Below, piece after piece: positions 14,604 to 23,826 of a stretch of DNA of 42,899 nucleotides; positions within the stretch are counted from its first letter, which is position 1, and every line of letters starts with the position of its first letter. A program made the position numbers and the translations under genes. Source of the DNA: Streptomyces graminilatus (GTDB taxonomy: Bacteria; Actinomycetota; Actinomycetes; Streptomycetales; Streptomycetaceae). The stretch spans positions 149-43,047 of the forward strand of contig NZ_LIQQ01000049.1 of NCBI RefSeq assembly GCF_001418565.1, written 5' to 3'. The notes under the pieces were generated by a model that was given only the letters and a program-made list of their open reading frames with translations, did no database searches and had not been told where the DNA came from.

Positions 14604-17600
14604 ATGTACGAGCTGTCCCGGGTCCGCCTCTACTCCATCGGTCCCGCCGGTGCGCGCTACGCCGACACCGTGCTTGACCTGCGGGGTGTCGGCCAGCCGG
14701 TGCCCGACCCCGCGCCCATCCAGGCGGAGTTCTTCGAGGACGAGCCCGTCGGACCGCCGCGTCGGCCCGCGCCCGCCGGCGTGCTCTTCCTGGAGAACGG
14801 CGGCGGCAAGTCCGTACTCCTCAAGCTGATCTTCTCGGTGATGCTGCCGGGGCACCGCAACACGCTCGGTGGCGCCAGTTCCGGTGTGCTGCGGAAGTTC
14901 CTGCTCGCCGACGACTGCGGGCATGTCGCCCTGGAGTGGCAGCACACGCTCACCGGCGAGCTGGTGGTGGTCGGCAAGGCGAGCGAGTGGCGGGGGCGGC
15001 AGGTCTCCAACGATCCGCGGAAGTTCGCCGAGGCCTGGTACTCCTTCCGGCCCGGCCCTGGGCTCAGCCTCGACAACCTTCCCGTCGCGGAGTCCACCGC
15101 CGTACGGCCCCCGGTGGAAGGTGCCTCCGGTGCCCGGGGGCGCCGGAGGACGATGAAGGGCTTCCGGGACGCGATCACCGAGGCGGGCAAGGCGTATCCG
15201 CATCTCGAAGTGCACTGGGAAGAGATCCACGACCGCTGGATCGAGCATCTGGGGGAGCTGGGCCTCGACCCCGAACTCTTCCGCTACCAGCGGGAGATGA
15301 ACGCCGACGAGGGTGAGGCCGCGGGCCTCTTCGCCGTCAAGAAGGACTCCGACTTCACCGACCTGCTGCTGCGCGCGGTCACCGACACCCGGGACACGGA
15401 CGGGCTCGCCGACCTGGTCGGCGGCTTCGGCAACAAGCTGGGCCGACGGTCCGAACTGATCGCCGAACGGGACTTCACCGCCGGGTCCGTGGACCTCCTC
15501 GGCCGGATCGTGGAGGCCGCGGAAACCCGTTCGCGCGCGCGGGAGGTCCACGCGGGCGCCGAACGCCGTACGCGCACCCTGGCCCGGCGGCTGTCCGCGC
15601 GGGGCGTCCGGGAACGGGTCCGGGCCGGTGAACTCGCCCAGCGGGTCACCGCCGCGGCGTACGCCGTCACCCATTGCGAGGGCGGCCGGGAGCGCAGCGC
15701 GCTGATCGCCGCCGAACTCGCCTTCCGGCACGCCTCGCTGGCACTCACGGCGGCGGAGAAGACGGCAGCCGCGCAGAAGCGCGAACTCGCCGACGCGCGC
15801 ACCATGCACTCCGCCTGGCAGGCCGCCGAGGTCGTCCTGCGGCACCGCGCCGCCGCCGACCGCTCCGCGCGCGTGGCCGTCGCGATCCGCGAGGCCGAAC
15901 GGGACGCGGCACCCGCGCTCGCCGCCCGGGCCAAGGCCGCCGTCGACCTCGTACGGGCCCTGCACTCGGCGGCGGACGGCGCGGAGGCGCTCGCCAACGA
16001 GGAGGAGGAGCGGTCCGCCGCCCTCCAGGAGATCAGCGAGACCGCCCACCGGGACTCGACCGGCGCGGCCACCGAGGCACAGCGCGCCCGCAGCGAGGTC
16101 GGGCACCTCCGGCAGCGGCTCAGCGAGGTCGAGCAGGAGACCGCCGAGGCGGTGCGCGCGGGCTGGCTCGACGACAGCGCCCCCGACGCGGATCCGGCCC
16201 GGGCCGCGCTCGCCGCCAGCGACGCCGCGAAGACGGCCGTCGAAGCCTGGGACACCGCCCGCGAGGCCTCCCGGCGGGCTTCCGAGCACGCGCGTGAGGC
16301 CGCGTCCGCCGAGTCCCGCGCGGAGCTGACGGCGGCCCGCGCGGCGGACGCCGCCACGGCGGCCGAGCGTGTGTACGACGGGGAGCGGCGCACCGCCGAG
16401 GCCCTGGCGGGCGAGGAACGGCTCGCCGACCTGCTGAGCCTGCCGTCCGCGGGCAGCGCGCGGCAGCGAGGCCGGGCCGCGTTGCCGCACCAGCAGGGCG
16501 CGGGTGCGGGCGAGCGCACCGGCGCCGAGGCGGCCGGAAAGGGTGCCTCCCGTGCCCTCGACGAGGGTCCGCTGACCCCGGAGGAACTGGACCGCTTCGC
16601 CGACGAACTCCGCGAGCTGCTCGACGACGGTGTCGCCTCCGCCGAACGGCAGCTCTTCGAGCTGCGGACCGGCGCCGCCGACGACGCCCGGATCCTCGGC
16701 GCGCTCGGCGACGGCGGACTGCTGCCGCCCGGCCCCGACGTGCTGGCCACCGTCGAGTTCCTCGGCGAGCACGGCATCCCCGCGCTGCCCGGCTGGCGCT
16801 ATCTCGCCCAGGCCGTCGACCCCGCCGACCACGCGCGCGTGCTGGCCGCCCGCCCCGAACTCGTCGACGGCGTCATCATCACCGACCCCGGCACACACGC
16901 GCGTGCCCGTGAGGCCCTCGCCGAGGCGGCCCTGCTGCCCCGGTCGGCCGTCGCGGTCGGAACGGCCGCCGCCCTCCTCGCCCCCACCCCGGCCCCCGGA
17001 CCGGACGACGGCGAGGTGTTCCTCGTACCGCCGAACCCGGCCATGCACGACGAGCACGCCGCCGACGAGGAACGGCAGGCGCTGCGAGCCAGGGCAAGCG
17101 AGCGGGAGGAAGAGATCCGCACGCTCGCGGCGCGGCTCGGGAAGGACCGGGAACTGGCCGCACGGCTCACCTCCTGGCGTACGGGCTGTCCGGCCGGGCG
17201 GCTCGTCGAGCTGGCCCAGGGCGCGCACGACGCGCGTGCCTTCGCCGAGGAGGCCGAGGCCGAGCTGACCGAGGCGCGGACCTTGCGGGCCGAGGCCGAC
17301 GAAGTGGCGGGCGAGGCCTCCCGGGTCCGGGACGAGCGCCAGGAGGCCGCCCAGCGGGCCCGGCGCGCCGCCGACGCGCTCGCCGGACTGGCGTACCGGC
17401 TGCGCGAACGCGCCGCCTGGCAGGTCAAGGTGCGGGAACTGGCCGACGAGGCCGTCGAGTCGGAGGCCCGCGCCCAGGCCCTGCTGGAGCGTGCCAGGTC
17501 CGCAGACGAGGACCGGCGCGCCACCCAGCGCGCCGCCGACGACGCGCGCCGCACGGCCCGCGCCCTGCGCGCCGAGCGCGCGGAGATCGCGGGCGCCCCC

Positions 17601-19313
17601 GACGACGTACCGGACGCCGACGAGGAAGCCGCGAAGTCGTCGCTGCCCGCCCTCCGCGAGGCCTACCGGGCCGCCTCCCAGCTCTACGAGAAGGTCGGAG
17701 TCGGCGCCGACCTGCGCGCCGAGCAGGCACGGGCCGAGAGCGAGGAGAGCGCCGGCCGTGCGGAGCTGGACCGGCTGAGCAACAAGGTGCGTACGCGCGC
17801 CGAACAGATGCTCCAGTCGCCGGACGGATCCGACGGACCGTCCCGGCAGGCCGCCTCCGCGCGGGCCGAGGAACTCGTGCAGCTCCTGGAGACCCGGGTG
17901 TCCACGGCCAGTGAGCAACTGGGGCGACTGCGCGGCGAGGCCGAGCGGCACGCGCCCGAGGACGGCGAGGCACACACCGAGCTGGCCGAGGAACTCGTCC
18001 CGCGCGACGCCGAGCACGCCCAGGCCCTGCTGCGCACCGCCACCGCCGAACTCGCCTCCCGCAGCGAGGTGTTGACCCAGGCGAGGGACGCGCACGCCGA
18101 ACTCCTCGGCTCCCACCGGGCGGCCGAGGACGCGGCCTCCGGCTTCGACGAGATCGCCGCCATGCTCCGCGACCTGCTGCGCGAGCACGCCTCCGACGAG
18201 GACCAGGCGGCCCAGGAGCCCTACCCGGGCAGCCCGGAGGAGGCACGGCAGTCGGCCGCCGAGGCCCGCCGCTCCCTGCGCGGCTGCGCCACCGACCTGT
18301 CGGCCGCCGAGAGCGCCGTGCGCGAGGCGAGCGACATCCTCGTACGGCACGCCAACTCCACGCGGTACGAAGCGGTGCGCACCCCCGCCCGCCAGCAGAT
18401 CCGGGAACTGCCGGCGTCGTCGCTGCCGGAGCACGCGCAGAAGTGGGCGGACGCCTTCGCTCCCCGACTCCGGGTCCTGACCGACGAGTTGGCGCAACTG
18501 GAGCGGAACCGGGACTCCATCGTGGACCGGCTGCGCGGGCTGGTGGAGTCCTCGCTGGCCACCCTGCGGTCCGCGCAGCGGCTGTCCCGGCTGCCCGAGG
18601 GGCTCGGCGAGTGGTCCGGGCAGGAGTTCCTGCGCATCCGGTTCGAGGAGCCCGACCAGGCGACGCTCACCGAGCGGCTCGGCGAGGTCATCGACGAGGC
18701 GACCCGGTCGGCCGTGAAGAAGAACTCCGACCTGCGCCGGGACGGTATGTCCCTGCTCCTGAGGGGAGTCGCCGCCGCCCTCCAGCCCAAGGGCATCGCC
18801 GTCGAGATCCTCAAGCCCGACGCCGTACTGCGCGCCGAACGCGTGCCCGTCGGACAGATGGGTGACGTCTTCTCCGGCGGCCAACTGCTCACCGCGGCCA
18901 TCGCCCTGTACTGCACGATGGCCGCCCTGCGCAGCAACGACCGGGGCCGCGACAAGCACCGGCACGCCGGCACCCTCTTCCTCGACAACCCCATCGGGCG
19001 CGCCAACGCCACGTACCTGCTGGAGCTCCAGCGAGCCGTGTCCGACGCGCTCGGCGTGCAACTCCTCTACACCACCGGCCTGTTCGACACGACCGCGCTC
19101 GCCGAGTTCCCCCTCGTCATCCGCCTCCGCAACGACGCGGACCTCCGCGCGGGGCTGAAGTACATCCGCGTGGAGGAACACCTCCGGCCCGGGCTGCCCC
19201 AGCAGGCCCCCGCCGGGGAGGGGGACGCGGTGCACAGCGAGATCACGGCGACCAGAATGTTCAAACGACCGGCACAGACAACGCCGTCAACTCCGTCGGA
19301 GGAAACCGCTTAG
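14604..19313 (+). CDS. MukB/JetC-like SMC ATPase
   Basis: A 1569-residue SMC-type protein, close to MukB (about 1490) and longer than most JetC. The N-terminal head has the P-loop LFLENGGGKSVLLKLIFSV with Lys69 and Ser70. Long Ala/Glu/Arg-rich coiled coils cover about residues 240-680 and 820-1330, broken by a globular hinge-like insert at about 690-815 (LGDGGLLPPGPDVLATVEFLGEHG, GWRYLAQAV). The C-terminal head has the signature FSGGQ (1423-1427) and Walker B TLFLDNP, Asp1461-Asn1462. The usual catalytic Glu after the Asp is therefore Asn. Kleisin-like and MukE-like genes precede it; no JetD/MksG-like nuclease follows, since the next gene is a convergent permease 31 bp away. Role: DNA loading or extrusion for chromosome organisation, or defence against plasmids/phage. 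SMC identity is secure; the role is inferred. Confidence 0.85.
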   Translation: MYELSRVRLYSIGPAGARYADTVLDLRGVGQPVPDPAPIQAEFFEDEPVGPPRRPAPAGVLFLENGGGKSVLLKLIFSVMLPGHRNTLGGASSGVLRKFLLADDCGHVALEWQHTLTGELVVVGKASEWRGRQVSNDPRKFAEAWYSFRPGPGLSLDNLPVAESTAVRPPVEGASGARGRRRTMKGFRDAITEAGKAYPHLEVHWEEIHDRWIEHLGELGLDPELFRYQREMNADEGEAAGLFAVKKDSDFTDLLLRAVTDTRDTDGLADLVGGFGNKLGRRSELIAERDFTAGSVDLLGRIVEAAETRSRAREVHAGAERRTRTLARRLSARGVRERVRAGELAQRVTAAAYAVTHCEGGRERSALIAAELAFRHASLALTAAEKTAAAQKRELADARTMHSAWQAAEVVLRHRAAADRSARVAVAIREAERDAAPALAARAKAAVDLVRALHSAADGAEALANEEEERSAALQEISETAHRDSTGAATEAQRARSEVGHLRQRLSEVEQETAEAVRAGWLDDSAPDADPARAALAASDAAKTAVEAWDTAREASRRASEHAREAASAESRAELTAARAADAATAAERVYDGERRTAEALAGEERLADLLSLPSAGSARQRGRAALPHQQGAGAGERTGAEAAGKGASRALDEGPLTPEELDRFADELRELLDDGVASAERQLFELRTGAADDARILGALGDGGLLPPGPDVLATVEFLGEHGIPALPGWRYLAQAVDPADHARVLAARPELVDGVIITDPGTHARAREALAEAALLPRSAVAVGTAAALLAPTPAPGPDDGEVFLVPPNPAMHDEHAADEERQALRARASEREEEIRTLAARLGKDRELAARLTSWRTGCPAGRLVELAQGAHDARAFAEEAEAELTEARTLRAEADEVAGEASRVRDERQEAAQRARRAADALAGLAYRLRERAAWQVKVRELADEAVESEARAQALLERARSADEDRRATQRAADDARRTARALRAERAEIAGAPDDVPDADEEAAKSSLPALREAYRAASQLYEKVGVGADLRAEQARAESEESAGRAELDRLSNKVRTRAEQMLQSPDGSDGPSRQAASARAEELVQLLETRVSTASEQLGRLRGEAERHAPEDGEAHTELAEELVPRDAEHAQALLRTATAELASRSEVLTQARDAHAELLGSHRAAEDAASGFDEIAAMLRDLLREHASDEDQAAQEPYPGSPEEARQSAAEARRSLRGCATDLSAAESAVREASDILVRHANSTRYEAVRTPARQQIRELPASSLPEHAQKWADAFAPRLRVLTDELAQLERNRDSIVDRLRGLVESSLATLRSAQRLSRLPEGLGEWSGQEFLRIRFEEPDQATLTERLGEVIDEATRSAVKKNSDLRRDGMSLLLRGVAAALQPKGIAVEILKPDAVLRAERVPVGQMGDVFSGGQLLTAAIALYCTMAALRSNDRGRDKHRHAGTLFLDNPIGRANATYLLELQRAVSDALGVQLLYTTGLFDTTALAEFPLVIRLRNDADLRAGLKYIRVEEHLRPGLPQQAPAGEGDAVHSEITATRMFKRPAQTTPSTPSEETA

Positions 19314-19344
19314 GGAGCCGCTGTCCATGGGCGGCCGATCTGCG

Positions 19345-20919
19345 TCAGTCGGTCGCCGGTGCGGCGAGGGGAGCGCCCGGCGAGGACGCCGGGTTCCCCT
19401 CGAGGCGGTGTCCGGCGAGCACACCTGTCCGGTGCCGCTGGACGAACCAGTAGTAGGCGAAGCCGCCACCCGCGATGACCGCGACGAACAGCACGGCGCC
19501 CCACCGGAGGTACCAGTGGAAGGGTGCGGTGGCGTTGTAGACCGAGGCCCGCGGCCAGATCAGGTTGACCGTCATGGCGGCGCCCCAGACCACGGCCCCG
19601 ACGTTGACGAGCAGGCCCCAGCGGCCCAGCGAGAACTTGCCGTCGCCCGCCGGCTGCCACCTGCCGCGCAGCCGTGCCACCAGCATCGGCCCGGTGACCC
19701 CCAGATAGGCGAGGTAGATCATGATGATGCCGATGCTGGTGACGACGGTGAAGATCTGCGGCTGACGGATGTTGACCACCAGGATCGCCAGCGCCAGCAC
19801 GCCGACGATCACGGCGGGCAGTACCGGAGTCCGGAAGCGCGGGCTGACCTTCGCGAGGAGTGCGGACGCGGGCAGGTTGTTGTCACGGGCCATCGCGAAC
19901 GCCAGCCGGATCGCCGCCGTGTGCACGGCCAGCGCGCAGACGGTGACCGCGATCAGCACGCACCACAGCATCGCCTTGCCGGCCGTCGGCCCGAGCACGT
20001 CGAGTACGACGTACTGCAGGCCGTCCGTGGACAGTTGCCCGCCCTTGAGGCTGGAGACGCTCATCAGCGCGAGGAGCAGGATCAGCCCGCCCAGGACGAA
20101 GGAGGCGACGATCGCCCGGATGATGGCGCGCGGCGCGTTCCGGGACGGATCGAGGGACTCCTCACCGAGCGAGGCCGCGGTGTCGAAGCCGTACATGACG
20201 TACGCCGATGCCAGCGACGCCACCAGGAACGCGCCGAGATAGCCGGCGCCGTGGCCCGCGCCCGTGCCGTTCGTCTCCACGACGACCTGTGGACCGCGCG
20301 TGATGTGCACGGCGAACAGCACGATCAGTACAACCGTGGCGACGAGCTCGATGAAGACGCCCGCCGTGTTGATGGTGGCCATCAGCTTGACGCCGAAGGC
20401 GTTCACCACGGTCGTGAACAGGATCAGCACTCCGGCCAGGAGCACCGCGTTGGTCGCCACGTCGTACTTGCCGGTGCCGTCCCCGACGATCTGGAACACA
20501 TGGGAGATCTGCGGCAGCGTGAGCTGGTAGGCGAGGGCGACCGCCGCGATCGACACGATCGAGGCGATCAGCATCATCCAGCCGGCCAGCCACCCCAGGT
20601 GCGGATTGCCTGTCTTCTTCGACCAGTTGTAGACCGAGCCGGCCACCGGGTAGCGGGCGGCCAGTTCCGCGAAGCAGAGCGCGACCATGAACTGGCCGGC
20701 GAACACCATCGGCCACGACCACCAGTAGGCGGGACCGCCGCTGCCGTAGCCGAAGTAGAACAACTGGAAGGTGCCGGTCAGGATCGAGATGTAGCTGATC
20801 CCGGCCGCGAAGGTGTGGAAGCTGCCGAGGGTGCGCTTGAGCTCGGGCCGGTACCCGAACTCGGCGAGTTCGGCGTCGTCCGTGTGCCCTGGGCCTGTTT
20901 GCCGATCGGTGGTTGCCAT
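19345..20919 (-). CDS. APC-family amino acid/amine permease
   Basis: A 524-residue inner-membrane transporter with about 12 hydrophobic segments. I chose ATG 20919, which has AGGAG eight bases upstream; the frame continues over the repeats in the spacer and is not credible there. Family marks include YRPELKRTLGSFHTFAAGISYISILTG after the N-terminal tail, FAELAARYPVAGSVYNWSKK, and YGFDTAASLGEESLDPSRNAPRAI, which resemble the GABA/choline-type branch of the APC superfamily. It is downstream of an aldehyde dehydrogenase on the same strand (169 bp), so a catabolic unit for an amine or amino-alcohol substrate is plausible. The exact substrate is not seen. Confidence 0.9.
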   Translation of the reverse strand: MATTDRQTGPGHTDDAELAEFGYRPELKRTLGSFHTFAAGISYISILTGTFQLFYFGYGSGGPAYWWSWPMVFAGQFMVALCFAELAARYPVAGSVYNWSKKTGNPHLGWLAGWMMLIASIVSIAAVALAYQLTLPQISHVFQIVGDGTGKYDVATNAVLLAGVLILFTTVVNAFGVKLMATINTAGVFIELVATVVLIVLFAVHITRGPQVVVETNGTGAGHGAGYLGAFLVASLASAYVMYGFDTAASLGEESLDPSRNAPRAIIRAIVASFVLGGLILLLALMSVSSLKGGQLSTDGLQYVVLDVLGPTAGKAMLWCVLIAVTVCALAVHTAAIRLAFAMARDNNLPASALLAKVSPRFRTPVLPAVIVGVLALAILVVNIRQPQIFTVVTSIGIIMIYLAYLGVTGPMLVARLRGRWQPAGDGKFSLGRWGLLVNVGAVVWGAAMTVNLIWPRASVYNATAPFHWYLRWGAVLFVAVIAGGGFAYYWFVQRHRTGVLAGHRLEGNPASSPGAPLAAPATD

Positions 20920-21003
20920 GAGCTGACTCCTGGGGGACCGGGGAGTGGGAGGGAGCGGCTCGGTGCGGGTGCCGGGAACAAGGGGGGCGCACATTCGGGA
21001 CGT

Positions 21004-21057
21004 ACACAAGGGGACCGACGGACACAAGGAGACCGACGGACACAAGGGGACCGACGC
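21004..21057. repeat. three tandem copies of an 18-bp repeat
   Basis: Three 18-bp units of the form ACACAAGGGGACCGACGG (21004-21021, 21022-21039, 21040-21057), differing at one base each in the second and third copies. They sit in the 169-bp spacer between the aldehyde dehydrogenase stop and the permease start and do not form part of either protein. Confidence 0.9.
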
Positions 21058-21088
21058 ACCAACGGTGCGTGGAAGGCGCACGAGGGCG

Positions 21089-22549
21089 TCAGGCGAACCA
21101 GCCCTGCGGCGAGGGATCGGTGTTCCGGTAGATGTGCTTCGCCTCGCGGTACTCGGCGAGCCCCGAGGGCCCCAACTCGCGACCGAGGCCGGACTGCTTG
21201 AAGCCGCCCCACTCCGCCTGGGCGACGTACGGGTGGTAGTCGTTGATCCACACCGTGCCGATCCGCAGCCGGGCCGCGACCCGCCGTGCCTTGGCCTCGT
21301 CGGTGGTGAAGACGGCGCCGGCGAGCCCGTACACGGTGTCGTTGGCGAGCCGGACCGCCTCCGTCTCGTCCGTGAACCGCTCCACGGTGAGCACCGGGCC
21401 GAACGACTCCTCCTGTACGACGCTCATCCGGGCGTCGCATTCGTCGAGCACCGTCGGCAAGTAGTAGAAGCCGTCGTCGAGCCCCTCGGGACGCGCCCCG
21501 CCGCAGCGCAGCACCGCACCCTCGGCCACGCCCCGGGCGACATACGCGTCGACCTTCGCACGATGAGCCTCGGAGATCAGCGGGCCGGTCTGGGCCCCCT
21601 CGTCGAACGGGCCGCCGAGCCGGATCCGCCTGGCCCGCCGGACGATCTCGTCGACGAACCGGTCGTGCAGCGGGTCCTCCACCAGCAGCCGCGCCCCGGC
21701 CGAGCAGACCTGTCCGGAGTGCAGGAAGACGGCGGTGAGCGCCATGTCGACGGCCGTGTCGAAGTCGGCGTCGGCGAACACGATGTTGGGGTTCTTGCCG
21801 CCGAGTTCGAGCGCGACCTTCTTCACCGTTCCGGCCGCGGCGGCCATGAGGCGGCGGCCGGTCCGGAGGCCGCCCGTGAAGGAGAGAAGGTCGACGTCCG
21901 GATGGTCGGCGAGCGGGGCGCCCGCCTCCGGACCGGCGCCGAGGACGAGGTTGGCCACGCCCGCCGGCAGGCCGGCCTCCTCCAGAAGCCGCATCAGGTG
22001 GATCGCGGTGTGCGGCGTCAGTTCGCTCGGCTTGAGGACGAAGGTGTTCCCGGCGGCCAGCGCCGGGGCGACCTTCCACGCGGTCTGGAGAAGCGGATAG
22101 TTCCACGGGGTGATGAGCGCGCAGACACCGACCGGCTCGTGGACGACTCGGCTGTCCACGCTCGGCGAGCCGGTGTCGATGACCCGTCCGGTCTCGTTGG
22201 CCGCGAGCCGGCCGAAGTGGCGGAAGGAGTTGATGACGTCGTCGACGTCGTAGGCGCTCTCCACCAGCCGTTTCCCGGTGTCGAGGGACTCCGCGCGGGC
22301 CAACTCGGCCTTGTCGCGGACCATGAGGTCGGCGACCCGCAATAACAGGTCGCCGCGCTCGGCGGCCGGCGTACCCGGCCAGGGGCCCTCGTCGAAGGCG
22401 CGGCGGGCGGCACCGACGGCCTCCACCGTGTCCTTGCCGCCCCCTTCGTCGACGACACCGACCAAGGAGCCGTCGGCGGGACAGCGGATCTCGCGGGTGC
22501 GCCCGTCGAGCGCGGATCTCCAGGTACCGCCGATGAAGAGCTCGGGCAT
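21089..22549 (-). CDS. aldehyde dehydrogenase (betaine-aldehyde / aminobutyraldehyde type)
   Basis: A 486-residue NAD(P)-dependent aldehyde dehydrogenase. Catalytic residues are in place: Asn150 in PWNYP, Glu248 in ALELGGKNPN, and Cys282 in SGQVCSAG. Other family blocks are FTGGLRTGRRLM, EESFGPVLTVERF and WINDYHPYVAQAEWGGFKQSGLGRE; the last region resembles betaine-aldehyde and gamma-aminobutyraldehyde dehydrogenases. The ATG at 22549 has AGGAGG about ten bases upstream. It is the first gene of a probable operon with the APC permease. No oxidase or transaminase that would make the aldehyde is adjacent. Confidence 0.92.
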   Translation of the reverse strand: MPELFIGGTWRSALDGRTREIRCPADGSLVGVVDEGGGKDTVEAVGAARRAFDEGPWPGTPAAERGDLLLRVADLMVRDKAELARAESLDTGKRLVESAYDVDDVINSFRHFGRLAANETGRVIDTGSPSVDSRVVHEPVGVCALITPWNYPLLQTAWKVAPALAAGNTFVLKPSELTPHTAIHLMRLLEEAGLPAGVANLVLGAGPEAGAPLADHPDVDLLSFTGGLRTGRRLMAAAAGTVKKVALELGGKNPNIVFADADFDTAVDMALTAVFLHSGQVCSAGARLLVEDPLHDRFVDEIVRRARRIRLGGPFDEGAQTGPLISEAHRAKVDAYVARGVAEGAVLRCGGARPEGLDDGFYYLPTVLDECDARMSVVQEESFGPVLTVERFTDETEAVRLANDTVYGLAGAVFTTDEAKARRVAARLRIGTVWINDYHPYVAQAEWGGFKQSGLGRELGPSGLAEYREAKHIYRNTDPSPQGWFA

Positions 22550-22617
22550 GTTCTCGTCCCTCCTGGTAGGCGCCGCGCTGGAGGCGCCCTTCCGGTGTGT
22601 GTCTTACCGGCCGAGGT

Positions 22618-22629
22618 TGGTTCATACCA
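22618..22629. promoter_or_regulatory. short inverted repeat TGGT-TCAT-ACCA
   Basis: A perfect 4-bp-arm palindrome TGGT-N4-ACCA lies about 70 bp upstream of the aldehyde dehydrogenase start, in a more A+T-rich patch that should hold its promoter. Its form resembles operators of GntR-family regulators, but arms this short occur by chance. Confidence 0.25.
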
Positions 22630-22816
22630 GATGTGATCTTCAACACGCCTACGCGGGCGCTCGATCGCGGGCCGAGGCGGGCAGGAGCGGGGCACGCGGG
22701 AAGCCCACGTGCCCGGAGGTGGCGTGTGCCCGGAGGCGCGTTCGCCAAGGCCGCAGAGTTGGCACCGGGTTGACGCCTGGCCTAGCCCAGCTCGGGCCAA
22801 CCGTCCAGTACCGCCC

Positions 22817-23410
22817 TCACGGGTGCGACAGCCGCCCGGACCCCCCGCCCTGCCTGCGTATGCGTGCCTCGGTCCGCGCGGTCCGCCGGGCCTTGCGGCG
22901 CTCGCGGCGCAGCGCCCGTGCCGTGCTGCTGGGGGTCGACACCACGCCGTTGCGCTGGCGCCAGACCTGGCGCGTCACCCACACGTCGAGTGCGGCCCAG
23001 GTCGCCACCACCGTGCTGGCCACGCTGCTGATCGTCATCGGGAAGGCCAGCCAGGAAGAACCGGCCAGCGTGCACAGGAAGGCCACCATCGCCTGGATCA
23101 GCGTGACGGAGATGATCAGCACCGCCCGCACGGCCGCCGTACGCACCGGATCCGGCAGCCGGCGCCGACGCGCGGGCTCCTCGACCCACAGTTGCCGGTA
23201 CGAGGACTGCGTCTGCTCCCTGACCGGCGCGGGGCGTTGCCCGACCGGGGCGGAGGCCGAGCCGAGGGACGGGCCGGTGCCGCCGCTGTCCCCGGTGCCG
23301 CCTGTTTCCTGGCCCCTGCCGATGTCCATGACACCCCCGTGCACCGCCAAGGGTGCCGTAATCGCAACGCCGTTCCCGAGCGCTTCGCGTCGTTCCGCCG
23401 TGCCCATCAC
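22817..23410 (-). CDS. small membrane protein, unknown function
   Basis: A 197-residue protein. The first 85 residues are hydrophilic (GTGDSGGTGPSLGSASAPVGQ), followed by two hydrophobic segments at about residues 92-150 (VLIISVTLIQAMVAFLCTL and AFPMTISSVASTVVATWAAL), and a very basic tail (RALRRERRKARRTARTEARIRR). I chose GTG 23410, which has GGGGAG six bases upstream; Met28 is an alternative. The overlapping frame 22782-23417 is a shadow. The basic tail facing the cytoplasm could contact nucleic acid or acidic lipids. No family is recognised. Confidence 0.65.
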   Translation of the reverse strand: MMGTAERREALGNGVAITAPLAVHGGVMDIGRGQETGGTGDSGGTGPSLGSASAPVGQRPAPVREQTQSSYRQLWVEEPARRRRLPDPVRTAAVRAVLIISVTLIQAMVAFLCTLAGSSWLAFPMTISSVASTVVATWAALDVWVTRQVWRQRNGVVSTPSSTARALRRERRKARRTARTEARIRRQGGGSGRLSHP

Positions 23411-23826
23411 GTGTCACTCCCCACCGCCCAGCAGACCGCCCGTCCCGGTGTCGATGACACCGGCTCCCCAGTGGTTGCCCGGCTTACGCTGTTTTACGCC
23501 GCCTGGACGCGGGATGCGGACCCTCCGACGGCCCCGCCACCCAACTCCCGTGTACAAAGACGCTCGACGTGTCTCGAAGATTCCCGTAAAACGAAAAAAT
23601 CCAGCCAAACGCCCGAGTTGACCGGTGGGTGCCGTCACGATGTCGACTCCGGATTGCAGGAGGCAATCTCCCGTAATGATCGGACAACTCGCCATGTCTC
23701 GCCCATAGAACAGCAGTTCAGACCGCAGACTGGTCTTCGAGTTATCCCTGGGTCAGTAGTAGGCTCACGCCGATTATTGACGCACATGTGTACCCCCGAG
23801 TCGTCGGGGGCAAGCTGGGGGAGTCC
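23411..23826. other. intergenic region upstream of the conservon
   Basis: Some 415 bases, A+T richer than the flanking genes, divergent between the membrane protein and the sensor kinase. It must hold both promoters, but I cannot point to a confident -35/-10 pair. A hairpin lies close to the kinase start (listed separately). The 93-codon minus-strand frame at 23414-23695 has no supporting feature. Confidence 0.5.
23794..23811 (+). promoter_or_regulatory. hairpin in the leader of the conservon kinase gene
   Basis: CCCCCGA-GTCG-TCGGGGG, a perfect 7-bp stem with a 4-base loop, ends about five bases before the Shine-Dalgarno region (GGGGGAG) of the kinase gene at 23827. If transcribed it would be very stable and could limit ribosome access or protect the message; this is inferred. 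Confidence 0.5.

Noticed and set aside
13632..19235. 1867-codon minus-strand open frame across the SMC and MukE-like genes
   Set aside because: It is the antisense shadow of strongly biased high-GC genes; its composition is Gly/Val/Leu/Arg-rich without domains, and it covers the real SMC motifs on the other strand.
14604..19313. SbcC/Rad50 identity for the SMC protein
   Set aside because: No SbcD/Mre11-type nuclease gene precedes it, no zinc-hook CxxC is seen in the middle, and kleisin/MukE-like genes precede it.
19345..20919. Gene after the SMC as a possible JetD/MksG nuclease
   Set aside because: It has about 12 membrane segments and APC-transporter motifs, and runs convergently.
23414..23695. 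93-codon minus-strand frame in the conservon upstream region
   Set aside because: No ribosome-binding site, weak codon bias, no recognisable domain; it lies in DNA that must hold promoters.
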